In this document: positions 15,718 to 22,956 of the stretch, piece by piece
How positions within the stretch are numbered: the stretch's first letter is position 1
Layout: each line of letters starts with the position of its first letter
From: Microbaculum marinum
GTDB lineage: Bacteria > Pseudomonadota > Alphaproteobacteria > Rhizobiales > Tepidamorphaceae
Direction: 5' to 3' (one strand)
Assembly: GCF_042646165.1 (NCBI RefSeq)
Contig: NZ_JBHRTC010000031.1
Length of the DNA: 27,156 nt
Position numbers and translations under genes: made by a program
The notes under the pieces: generated by a model
What the model was told of the DNA's origin: nothing
The model's database searches: none
Seen by the model: only the letters and a program-made list of their open reading frames with translations

Positions 15718-16509
15718 CTATGCGGTCGCCATTTCGGCGGCGCGCAGGGTCTCGGCGCGGATGTCCTCGGTCAGCTGTTCCTTCAGTTCGGCGAAGGCGG
15801 GGCTGGTCTTCATGCGGTAGTCGCGAGGATGCTCGAGCGGCACGCGGACGTCGGCCTTGATGCGGCCGGGACGCGCCGTCATCACCAGCACCCGGTTGGC
15901 CATGAAGATCGCCTCCTCGATGTCGTGGGTGACGAACAGCACGGTCTTGCGGTGCTGCTCCCAGATCGACAGCAGCAGCTCCTGCATCAGCGAGCGGGTC
16001 TGGTGGTCGAGCGCGCCGAACGGCTCGTCGAGCAGCAGGATCTTCGGGTCGTTGGCGAGCGCCCGGGCGAGCGCGGTGCGCTGCTGCATGCCGCCCGACA
16101 GCATGCGCGGGAAATGCGAGGCGAAGGCGGTCAGGCCGACCTCCTCCATGAAGCGGGCGGCGATGTGGTCCTGCTCGGCCTTCGCCATGCCCTTCTCGCG
16201 CAGGCCGAAGCAGATGTTCTGCTTCACCGTCAGCCAGGGGAACAGCGTGTAGGACTGGAACACCATGCCGCGGTCGGCGCCGGGCCGGCTGACCCGCTGG
16301 CCGTCCAGCTCGACGGTGCCGGAGGTCGGCTGGTCGAGGCCGGCGATGATCCGCAGCAGGGTCGACTTGCCGCAGCCCGACGGGCCGAGGATGGTGATGA
16401 AGTCGTTGTCCTCGACGGACAGATCGATCGGCTCCAGCGCCTTCGTGGGCGGTCCGCCCTGGACCCCGGGGAAGATCCGGCCGACGCCGGAGATGCTCAG
16501 CTTGGCCAT
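15718..16509 (-). CDS. ABC importer ATPase, TauB/SsuB type
   Basis: A 263-residue importer ATPase of the nitrate/sulfonate/taurine class. Walker A GPSGCGKST is at 42-50, the Q-loop is VFQSYTLFPWLTV from 83, the signature LSGGMQQR is at 137-144, Walker B ILLLDEPFG is at 157-165 and the H-loop is THDIEEAI. FGALD after Walker B and LFPWLTV are characteristic of this subfamily. The partner permease and binding protein lie upstream on the same strand, but a 488-base repeat-filled gap separates this gene from the permease, which is unusual for a TauABC operon. No clear Shine-Dalgarno precedes the ATG at 16509. The substrate is unknown; the neighbourhood points to a histidine-related compound. Confidence 0.92.
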   Translation of the reverse strand: MAKLSISGVGRIFPGVQGGPPTKALEPIDLSVEDNDFITILGPSGCGKSTLLRIIAGLDQPTSGTVELDGQRVSRPGADRGMVFQSYTLFPWLTVKQNICFGLREKGMAKAEQDHIAARFMEEVGLTAFASHFPRMLSGGMQQRTALARALANDPKILLLDEPFGALDHQTRSLMQELLLSIWEQHRKTVLFVTHDIEEAIFMANRVLVMTARPGRIKADVRVPLEHPRDYRMKTSPAFAELKEQLTEDIRAETLRAAEMATA

Positions 16510-16997
16510 CGAATGGAATCCGAATTCGCAATGTGCCGGGAGTCAGTGCACGGACGGAACCGCCTCACCCCCTCACCCGCCGCTTCGCGGCGACCTCTCC
16601 GCGCCGGGGAGAGGTGAGTGCGCGCCGTGCCGCTGAAGGCAATCACCCGATCCCGGAGATGATGGCGGGTGGTCGCGATGGAGAATACCTCTTCCACAGG
16701 GAGAGGCTGGGGCGCGCTGGCGGTTCGGGTGCGCGATCGCTGCCGCTCCGCCCCCTCACCCGGCCCTGCGGGCCGACCCCGGATCCGGTCCGGGGCAAGC
16801 TCTCTCCCCGCCGGGGAGAGGTGGGTGCGAGATGCGTTGCCGAAAACAGACAGCCCGCGCCGGCGATGAAGTGAGGTCGGTTCAGCGGTCGACACCTCTC
16901 CCATGGGGAGAGGTCGGACCGCATCAGCGGTCCGGGTGAGGGGATCCGGCACCTGCGGCATTCCTCCCATTTCTCGCAGTATCGACAGCGCCATGCC
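16510..16997. repeat. Mosaic of palindromic repeats inside the ABC importer operon
   Basis: This 488-base gap holds no credible gene. It holds at least four palindromic units built on CCTCTCC / GGAGAGG. Unit A is at 16571-16618 (inner hairpins GCCGC-TTC-GCGGC and CTCTCC-GGAGAG). Unit B is at 16688-16706. Unit C is at 16753-16825 (with CCCCGGA-TCCGGGG and CTCTCCCC-GGGGAGAG). Unit D is at 16895-16943. CTCACC and GGTGAG/GGTGGG ends recur. The units resemble intergenic mosaic repeats common in GC-rich alphaproteobacteria. They stand between co-oriented permease and ATPase genes, so they probably inserted into an existing operon. Confidence 0.75.
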
Positions 16998-17786
16998 CTA
17001 ACGCCCCGCGTACCAGGGGAACAGCCCCAGATTGACCGCCCGGAAGGCGAAGTCGGTGTTCAGGCCGATGACGCCGATGATGAAGATGCCGAAGATCATC
17101 TGGCCGGTGTCGAGGAAGCGCTGGGAATCCATGATCATGTGGCCGATGCCGGAGTCGGCGCCGACCAGTTCGGCGACGATGACGTAGGTCCAGGCCCAGC
17201 CGAGCACCAGCCTGAGCGTCTCGGCGATCTGCGGGGCGGCGTTCGGCAGCAGCACCCGCACGACGATGCCGCGCGAGTCGGCACCCAGCGTATAGGCCGC
17301 CTCCATCAGGTCGCGCCGCGTCTCGCCGATGATGACGGCGACCATCAGGGTGATCTGGAAGACCGAGCCGATGAAGATGACCAGCAGCTTCTGCGCCTCG
17401 CCGACGCCGGCCCACAGGATCAAGAGCGGAATGAAGGCGGAGGCCGGCAGGTAGCGGGCAAACGAGACGAACGGACCGAAGAACGCCTCGATCGGCTTGA
17501 ACGCGCCCATGGCGATGCCGAGCGGCACGCCGACCACGGTGGCCAGCACGAAGCCGCCCATGACCCGGTAGATGGTGATGCCGACATCGCCGAGGAAGCC
17601 GTGCTGGGTAAACAGCTTCCAGCCGGCCGCGAAGGTCTTCACCGGATCGGCGAGAAACAGCGGCTTGATGAAGCCGCCGAGCGTCGCCACCGCCCAGACG
17701 GCGACGAACAGGACGAAAAAGGCGGCCCCCAGGACGAGACGCGTCCTGGGGGCAACCGGCGTGAGCGGATCGAAGGAGGACGCCAT
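16998..17786 (-). CDS. ABC importer permease, TauC/SsuC type
   Basis: A 262-residue inner-membrane permease with about six helices. The conserved EAA loop reads EAAYTLGADSRGIVVRVLLP in the last third and is the contact for the ATPase. Also typical of the TauC/SsuC class are an early helix at about 18-36, ADPVKTF after it and PLLILWAGVGEAQK in the middle. The ATG at 17786 lies five bases after the stop of the binding-protein gene, so the two are co-translated. It should form the channel for the substrate delivered by the binding protein. The downstream ATPase is separated by a repeat cluster. Confidence 0.92.
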   Translation of the reverse strand: MASSFDPLTPVAPRTRLVLGAAFFVLFVAVWAVATLGGFIKPLFLADPVKTFAAGWKLFTQHGFLGDVGITIYRVMGGFVLATVVGVPLGIAMGAFKPIEAFFGPFVSFARYLPASAFIPLLILWAGVGEAQKLLVIFIGSVFQITLMVAVIIGETRRDLMEAAYTLGADSRGIVVRVLLPNAAPQIAETLRLVLGWAWTYVIVAELVGADSGIGHMIMDSQRFLDTGQMIFGIFIIGVIGLNTDFAFRAVNLGLFPWYAGR

Positions 17787-17791
17787 CGACG

Positions 17792-18751
17792 TCAGGACAC
17801 GAAGCTCGCGTCGGTCAGCGTCGACAGGTCCGGCTTCTCGCGGATGACGCCGTTGTCGAACTGGATGGCGACCGCCATCTCCATGAACTGGGCCAGGCCG
17901 TCGGCGAAGTAGGCCTTGTTCTCGGCCTGGTCCTGCCAGTCGATGAACTGGGCGGAGCCTTCGAACTGCTTGGCGTCCATGTTCACGCGCTCGCCCATGA
18001 TGCCGAACGACTCCTCGGGCTTGTCGGCGATCATCTGCAGAGCGGCGAAGAACCCGTCGACGATCTTCTGGTAGGTCTCCGAGTTCCCGGAAATGGTCTC
18101 GGTGGGGAAGGCCAGCGTGTCGACGACGACGGGATAGTCGACGGTGGTCGCCAGGATCTTGCCGGCGTCGGGATCGTTGCGCACCGTCGAAAGGTAGGGC
18201 TCGTAGGTCGCCGCGGCATCGAACTGGCCGGCGACGAAGGCGTTGGCCGCGTCCTTGGGCGACAGCACGGAGAGGTTCATGTCCTTGATCGACATGCCGT
18301 TCTCCTGAAGCATCGCCGCCAGCATGAAGTACGGCGTGGTGCCGGCCGCGTCGCAGGCGATCGACTTGCCCTTCAGCGCCTCGAAGGAATCGATGTCCTT
18401 GCGCACCGCGATGCCGTCGCCGCCCTTCGACTTGTCGAGGATCAGGATCTGCGTCAGCGGGACGGTGGTCGCCCAGAGGATCTGGGTGTCGACGGTCGTG
18501 GCCACGCCGTCGACGGAGCCGGCCGCCAGCGCCGCCAGGCGGTCCTTCTGGGAGATGAAGACGGTCTCGACGTCGACGCCCTTCTCCTTGAACAGGCCGG
18601 CCTTCTCGGCCAGCGTCAGCGGCGCGAAGCCGGTCCAGCCGCTCATGCCGATCTTGACCTTCGGCATGTCCTGGGCGCGGACGATGTTCGGCATCGCCAG
18701 TACGCCGGCGCCGAGCGCCATGCCCTTCAGTGTCTGTCTGCGCGTGATCAT
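17792..18751 (-). CDS. ABC importer periplasmic binding protein, TauA/SsuA (NMT1) type
   Basis: A 319-residue exported binding protein. Residues 1-26 are a twin-arginine signal (TRRQTLK at 3-9, then a hydrophobic core and VRAQ cleavage region). The mature part begins with KVKIGMSGWTGFAPLTLAEK, as in SsuA/TauA/ThiY-like proteins, and contains LAALAAGSVDGVATT and GQFDAAATYEPY, the usual segments of this fold. A strong AGGAG ribosome binding site precedes the ATG. It follows the divergent lyase gene by 115 bases and starts the transporter part of the operon. Members bind taurine, sulfonates, nitrate, pyrimidines or riboflavin; here an imidazole or histidine derivative is suggested only by location. 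Confidence 0.92.
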   Translation of the reverse strand: MITRRQTLKGMALGAGVLAMPNIVRAQDMPKVKIGMSGWTGFAPLTLAEKAGLFKEKGVDVETVFISQKDRLAALAAGSVDGVATTVDTQILWATTVPLTQILILDKSKGGDGIAVRKDIDSFEALKGKSIACDAAGTTPYFMLAAMLQENGMSIKDMNLSVLSPKDAANAFVAGQFDAAATYEPYLSTVRNDPDAGKILATTVDYPVVVDTLAFPTETISGNSETYQKIVDGFFAALQMIADKPEESFGIMGERVNMDAKQFEGSAQFIDWQDQAENKAYFADGLAQFMEMAVAIQFDNGVIREKPDLSTLTDASFVS

Positions 18752-18828
18752 GATATTTCTCCTGTTGATGCGGCAGGCTCCAGCTGCCTGACCGCCGTTC
18801 CCTTCTGATGAAATCCACCCCCGGGAGG

Positions 18829-18845
18829 CCGCCGTTCGCCGGCGG
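18829..18845 (-). other. Hairpin between the divergent lyase and transporter genes
   Basis: CCGCCG and CGGCGG pair around a five-base loop, 21 bases beyond the stop of the divergent lyase on the minus strand. It lacks a U-tract. It may slow polymerase or set the 3' end of the upstream mRNA segment, leaving the transporter genes expressed at another level. Confidence 0.3.
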
Positions 18846-18866
18846 ACGATGCCCCGCGTTTCCCCC

Positions 18867-20378
18867 TCAGTTCAGCAAGACTTCGACCGACCTGGCAAGC
18901 ACTTGTTGCACCGCATCAATGTCGGCGCCGACGACGCGGTCGCCGACCATGGCCGGGACGGCGTCGCGGATCGCCGAATGGAGCGGCGCAAGCGCCGGCG
19001 CCGGCGTCAGGCCGCGCAGGTCGGCGGCCTGGGCGGCGAGCAGCGCCTCGATCGCCAGGATCGTGCAGGCCGTGTCGACCGCGAACGCAGCCCGGCGCGC
19101 GGCGAGCGGCGCCATCGGCACGTGGTCCTCGGTGTTGATGCAGGTCGGCACCGACTGGATCGAGGCCGGAACGGACCGCATCCTGAGTTCGGCGACCAGC
19201 GAGGCGGCCGTGTACTGCGCGATCATGAAGCCGGAATTGGCTCCCGCCGCAGCGGCCGGATGGATCAGGAAGGCCGGCAGGCCGCCATTGTGGTGCGGGT
19301 CGATGAGGCGGGCCGAGCGGCGCTCGCTCATCACCGCGACGGAGGTCATGGCGTTGGCCAGATAGTCGAGCACTTCCGCCGCGCGCTGGCCATGGAAGTT
19401 GCCGGAGTTCGAGGTGACGAAATCGTCGGCGACGCCGAACAGCGGATTGTCGTTGACCGAGTTGATCTCGATCTCCAGCGCCGTCGCGGCGTGCTCGACG
19501 GCGTCGCGCGCGGCGCCCATTACCTGCGGGATGCATCTCAGGCTGAGCGCATCGCGCAGGCGGCTCGGCCGCGGCGGCAGGACGGCGGTGGAGCCCTCGG
19601 TGAGGCGGCGCAGATTGTCGGAGGTGGCGATCTGGCCGGGATGCGGCTTCCACAGCGCGACATGCCGGTCGAAGGCGTCGTCGACGGCGCCGAGCGCCTC
19701 CATGGTCAGCGCGCTGACCGCCTCGCCCACCTCGACCAGCCGCCGCGCGTCGTGGACGGCGAGGCAGCCGATGCCGGTGGTCTGCTCGGTGCCGTTGATC
19801 AGGGCGATGCCGTCGCGGCCCTCGACGGCGGGATGGGCGATGCCGGCCCGCTTCATGGCGATCTGGCCGGGCTCCCACGGGCCGTCGTGCAGGCGGGCCT
19901 GGCCGAGCCCGATCAGCGGCAGCGCCATGTGGGCGAGCGGGGCGAGGTCGCCGCAGGCGCCGACCGAGCCGCGCTCAGGCACGTGCGGGATCACGCCGGC
20001 GTTGATCATCGCGATCAGCGCATCGACCGTCTCCGGCGAGACGCCGGTCGCGCCGCTCGCCAGCACGTTGGCGCGGATCGCCATCAACGCGCGCACCGCG
20101 TCGCCCGCCATCGGCGCGCCGACGCCGGCGGAATGGCTCTTGAGAAGATTGTGCTGCAGCGCCCGGTTCTGCTCGCGACTGACCGCATGGCCGTCGAGCG
20201 CGCCGAAGCCGGTGGTGATGCCGTAGATCGGCCGGCCCTCGGAAATCAGCGACTGCAGGAAGTCGTGCCCCTCGGCGACCGCCTTCCGGGCCGCCGGCGA
20301 CAGGCCGACCGGCGCATCGTCGCGGGCGATCTGCGCGACGTCGGAAATCGACAGGGACTGGCCGTCGAGCTCGATCAT
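18867..20378 (-). CDS. Divergent HAL/PAL-family lyase with Ala-Cys-Gly at the MIO site
   Basis: A 503-residue protein of the histidine/phenylalanine ammonia-lyase fold, distinct from the hutH product in the same operon. The MIO region reads GSVGACGDLAPLAH: Ala141-Cys142-Gly143 replaces Ala-Ser-Gly. The catalytic Tyr of HAL (Tyr280 in P. putida) is Leu278, in RDALSLRC, and INGTQ is INGTE (195-198). Kept are Tyr52, the SH pair at 81-82, Arg281 and TEDHV with Glu417. The SH pair and Glu are the features that recognise an imidazole in histidine lyases. It probably acts on a histidine-like molecule but with a different cofactor state or leaving group. Its start overlaps the hutU stop as ATGA, and an ABC importer follows. 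Alternatives are a redundant HutH or an inactive regulator. Confidence 0.85.
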   Translation of the reverse strand: MIELDGQSLSISDVAQIARDDAPVGLSPAARKAVAEGHDFLQSLISEGRPIYGITTGFGALDGHAVSREQNRALQHNLLKSHSAGVGAPMAGDAVRALMAIRANVLASGATGVSPETVDALIAMINAGVIPHVPERGSVGACGDLAPLAHMALPLIGLGQARLHDGPWEPGQIAMKRAGIAHPAVEGRDGIALINGTEQTTGIGCLAVHDARRLVEVGEAVSALTMEALGAVDDAFDRHVALWKPHPGQIATSDNLRRLTEGSTAVLPPRPSRLRDALSLRCIPQVMGAARDAVEHAATALEIEINSVNDNPLFGVADDFVTSNSGNFHGQRAAEVLDYLANAMTSVAVMSERRSARLIDPHHNGGLPAFLIHPAAAAGANSGFMIAQYTAASLVAELRMRSVPASIQSVPTCINTEDHVPMAPLAARRAAFAVDTACTILAIEALLAAQAADLRGLTPAPALAPLHSAIRDAVPAMVGDRVVGADIDAVQQVLARSVEVLLN

Positions 20379-22054
20379 TCGTCCTCCAGCGAGGGCAGGT
20401 TGAGATGGTTTTCGCGGGCGCAGTCGACGGCGATGTCGTAGCCCGCGTCGGCGTGGCGCATGACGCCGGAGGCCGGGTCGTTCCACAGCACGCGGGAGAG
20501 CCTCGCCGCCGCTTCCTTGGTGCCGTCGGCGACGATCACCATGCCGGAATGCTGCGAATAGCCGATGCCGACGCCGCCGCCGTGGTGGATCGACACCCAG
20601 GTCGCACCCGACGCACAGTTCAGGAGCGCATTCAGGAGCGGCCAGTCGGCGACCGCGTCGGTGCCGTCGCGCATCGCCTCGGTCTCGCGGTTGGGGCTCG
20701 CGACCGAGCCCGAATCGAGATGGTCGCGGCCGATGACGATCGGCGCCTTGAGCTCGCCCTTCGCCACCATCTCGTTGAAGGCGAGGCCGAGCCGGTGGCG
20801 CTGGCCGAGCCCCACCCAGCAGATGCGGGCGGGCAGGCCCTGGAAGTGGATGCGCTCGCGGGCCATGTCGAGCCAGGTGTGCAGGTGCGGATCGTCGGGG
20901 ATCAACTCCTTCACCTTCGCGTCGGTCCTGTAGATGTCCTCCGGGTCGCCCGACAGCGCCGCCCAACGGAACGGCCCGACGCCGCGGCAGAACAGCGGCC
21001 GAATGTAGGCCGGCACGAATCCGGGAAACTCGAAGGCGTCGGCGAGGCCCGCCTCCTGCGCCATCTGGCGGATGTTGTTGCCGTAGTCGAAGGTCGGCAC
21101 GCCCTCGCGGTGGAACCAGAGCATCGCCTCGACCTGGTCCTTCATCGAGAGCTTGGCCTCGCGGATCGTCAGCTCCGGATCGCTCGCCCGCTTCTCGTCC
21201 CATTCCTCCAGCGTCCAGCCCGCGGGCAGGTAGCCGTTCAGCGGATCGTGCGCCGAGGTCTGGTCGGTGACGGCGTCCGGCACGACGCCGCGGCGCACCA
21301 GTTCCGGGAACACCAGCGCGGCGTTGCCGAGCACGCCGACGGAGACGGCCTTGCCGCCCCTGCGGGCCTGATCGATCAGCTCGAGCGCGTGGTCGAGGCT
21401 GTCGGCCTGCACGTCGAGATAGCCGGTCCTGAGCCGCATCTCGATGCGCGAGGGCCGGCATTCGACGGCGAGCATCGAGGCCCCCGCCATGGTGGCGGCC
21501 AGCGGCTGCGCGCCGCCCATGCCGCCGAGGCCGCCGGTCAGGATCCACTTTCCTGTGAGGTCGCCGCCGAAGTGCTGGCGGCCCATCTCGACGAAGGTCT
21601 CGTAGGTGCCCTGGACGATGCCCTGCGAGCCGATATAGATCCACGAGCCGGCCGTCATCTGGCCGTACATCATCAGGCCCTTGCGATCGAGCTCGTTGAA
21701 GTGCTCCCAGTCGGCCCAGTGTCCGACGAGGTTCGAATTGGCGATCAGCACCCGCGGCGCGTCGGGATGGGTGCGGAACACGCCGACCGGCTTGCCCGAC
21801 TGGATCAGGAGCGACTCGTCGCCTTCCAGTGTTTGCAGCGCCTTGACGATGCGGTCGAAGGAGCGCCAGTCGCGCGCGGCGCGGCCGATGCCGCCATAGA
21901 CCACCAGCTCGTGCGGGTTCTCGGCGACGTCGGGATCGAGATTGTTCATCAGCATCCGGAGCGGCGCCTCGGTCAGCCAGCTCTTCGCGGAGAGCTCCGG
22001 GCCGCGCGGCGAGCGGATGTCGCGGGCGTTGTCGATGCGGGACTGCAGGGTCAT
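20375..22054 (-). CDS. hutU: Urocanate hydratase
   Basis: A 559-residue cytoplasmic urocanase, the normal length. It adds water to urocanate to give imidazolonepropionate, using tightly bound NAD+ as electrophile. Visible hallmarks are NSNLVGHWA at 106-114, the NAD-binding TGGLGGMGGAQP at 173-184, YGNNIRQ at 324-330, PLFCRGVGPFRW at 353-364, and ICWVGLGQRHRLG from 411 with the conserved Cys412. RDHLDSGSVASPNRETE and HHGGGVGIGYSQHSGM follow. It overlaps hutG upstream and the divergent lyase downstream by 4-base ATGA junctions. Nothing in the motifs suggests adaptation to thiourocanate. It is the shared second step for both lyases if each makes urocanate. Confidence 0.97.
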   Translation of the reverse strand: MTLQSRIDNARDIRSPRGPELSAKSWLTEAPLRMLMNNLDPDVAENPHELVVYGGIGRAARDWRSFDRIVKALQTLEGDESLLIQSGKPVGVFRTHPDAPRVLIANSNLVGHWADWEHFNELDRKGLMMYGQMTAGSWIYIGSQGIVQGTYETFVEMGRQHFGGDLTGKWILTGGLGGMGGAQPLAATMAGASMLAVECRPSRIEMRLRTGYLDVQADSLDHALELIDQARRGGKAVSVGVLGNAALVFPELVRRGVVPDAVTDQTSAHDPLNGYLPAGWTLEEWDEKRASDPELTIREAKLSMKDQVEAMLWFHREGVPTFDYGNNIRQMAQEAGLADAFEFPGFVPAYIRPLFCRGVGPFRWAALSGDPEDIYRTDAKVKELIPDDPHLHTWLDMARERIHFQGLPARICWVGLGQRHRLGLAFNEMVAKGELKAPIVIGRDHLDSGSVASPNRETEAMRDGTDAVADWPLLNALLNCASGATWVSIHHGGGVGIGYSQHSGMVIVADGTKEAAARLSRVLWNDPASGVMRHADAGYDIAVDCARENHLNLPSLEDE

Positions 22055-22956
22055 CGGTCTCCTCCGTACAGCCGGGCTGCGGCCGCGAGCATGTTTTCAA
22101 GCGCCTGCCGCAGCACCGCCCGGGTCGGATCTGCCCGGCCCGGCTCGTAGGTCCACGGCGGCGCCTCCTGGGCGTAGGCCCGGATCGCGAGTTCCATCTG
22201 GACGGCGTGCACGCCGTGCTCCGGCCGACCGTAGCGGCGGGTGATCCAGCCGCCCTTGAAGCGGCCGTTGAGGACGTGGGAGTAGCTCAGGGGCGTGGGA
22301 TCGGCCCCGGCCTGCTGCCCATCCTTCGAGACGGCCGCTGGCGCGGCCTCCTCAGGATGAGGTTGGGGGGTGTGGCTGAGGCTGGCGGCGGCGCAGGCCG
22401 CCTCGACGCCCGCTTCGATCTCTCTCGCGCAGGCCTTGCCGGCGTTGGTGCCGATGTTGAAGACCGGCAGGGTGCCCTCGAACAGGCGCGGCACCACCGA
22501 GCGGATCGAGTGGCAGTCGTAGAGCAGCGCGTAGCCGTGGCGCTTGCGCACCCGGTCGATCTCGGCCTGGAGCGTGTCGTGGTAGGGGACGAAGTAGGCG
22601 GCGCGGCGGCGCGCGATCTCGGCCTCGTCGGGTTCCATGCCGGCCCTGTAGATCGGCTCGCCGTCGAAGGTCGTAGTCGGACACAGGCCGGTGGTCGCCT
22701 GGCCGGGATAGAGCGAGGCGCCGGAGGGATCGCGGTTGACGTCAATGACGTAGCGCGACAGCCGCGTCTGCACGATCGTCGGATCGAGGTCGTCGGCGAA
22801 GTCGTAGAGCCTCGCCATCCACCAGTCGGTGTCCGGCACCGCAAGCCCGGTCTCGTTCAGCCGCGCCGCGACCTCGGGCGCGAGGTCGGTGCCGCCGTGC
22901 GGGATCGACAGGATCAGCGGGCTCGAACCCTCGCGGACGTCGATGAAGTCGCTCAT
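22051..22956 (-). CDS. hutG: N-formylglutamate deformylase (HutG) carrying an in-frame REP-like palindrome
   Basis: A 301-residue N-formylglutamate amidohydrolase, which releases formate and glutamate in the last step of the HutF route. Family motifs are LSIPHGG at 16-22, VNRDPSGASLYPGQ at 73-86, LLYDCHSIRS at 144-153 and VLNGRFKGGWITR at 228-240. It is about 30 residues longer than usual HutG. The excess lies at about 195-223, just before the conserved VLNGRFKGG, and is encoded by a palindrome of the same family as the repeats near 15572-15709. The frame stays open across it, so the enzyme may still work with an extra surface loop, or may be impaired. It overlaps hutH and hutU by ATGA junctions. 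Confidence 0.93.
   Translation of the reverse strand: MSDFIDVREGSSPLILSIPHGGTDLAPEVAARLNETGLAVPDTDWWMARLYDFADDLDPTIVQTRLSRYVIDVNRDPSGASLYPGQATTGLCPTTTFDGEPIYRAGMEPDEAEIARRRAAYFVPYHDTLQAEIDRVRKRHGYALLYDCHSIRSVVPRLFEGTLPVFNIGTNAGKACAREIEAGVEAACAAASLSHTPQPHPEEAAPAAVSKDGQQAGADPTPLSYSHVLNGRFKGGWITRRYGRPEHGVHAVQMELAIRAYAQEAPPWTYEPGRADPTRAVLRQALENMLAAAARLYGGDR
22320..22362. repeat. REP-like palindrome inside hutG
   Basis: CATCCT and AGGATG form the outer stem and GGCCGC / GCGGCC the inner stem around a TGGC loop. The TTCGAGACG core on the left and CTCCTCAGGATGAGG on the right match the two units at 15572-15614 and 15665-15709. On the hutG strand it is read in frame as HPEEAAPAAVSKDG. This is the third copy of the family in the window and the only one within a gene. 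Confidence 0.8.

Noticed and set aside
16510..16997. CRISPR array, suggested by repeated palindromes with spacers
   Set aside because: The units differ in length and sequence, are palindromic over their full length and have irregular spacing; no cas genes are nearby.
18849..20441. Long plus-strand open frames opposite the divergent lyase and hutU (also 20405-22150 and 23229-24833)
   Set aside because: They lack motifs and ribosome binding sites and mirror real minus-strand genes.
22051..22956. hutG as a pseudogene because of the inserted palindrome
   Set aside because: The frame is intact, all family motifs are present on both sides, and the ATGA couplings with hutH and hutU are preserved.
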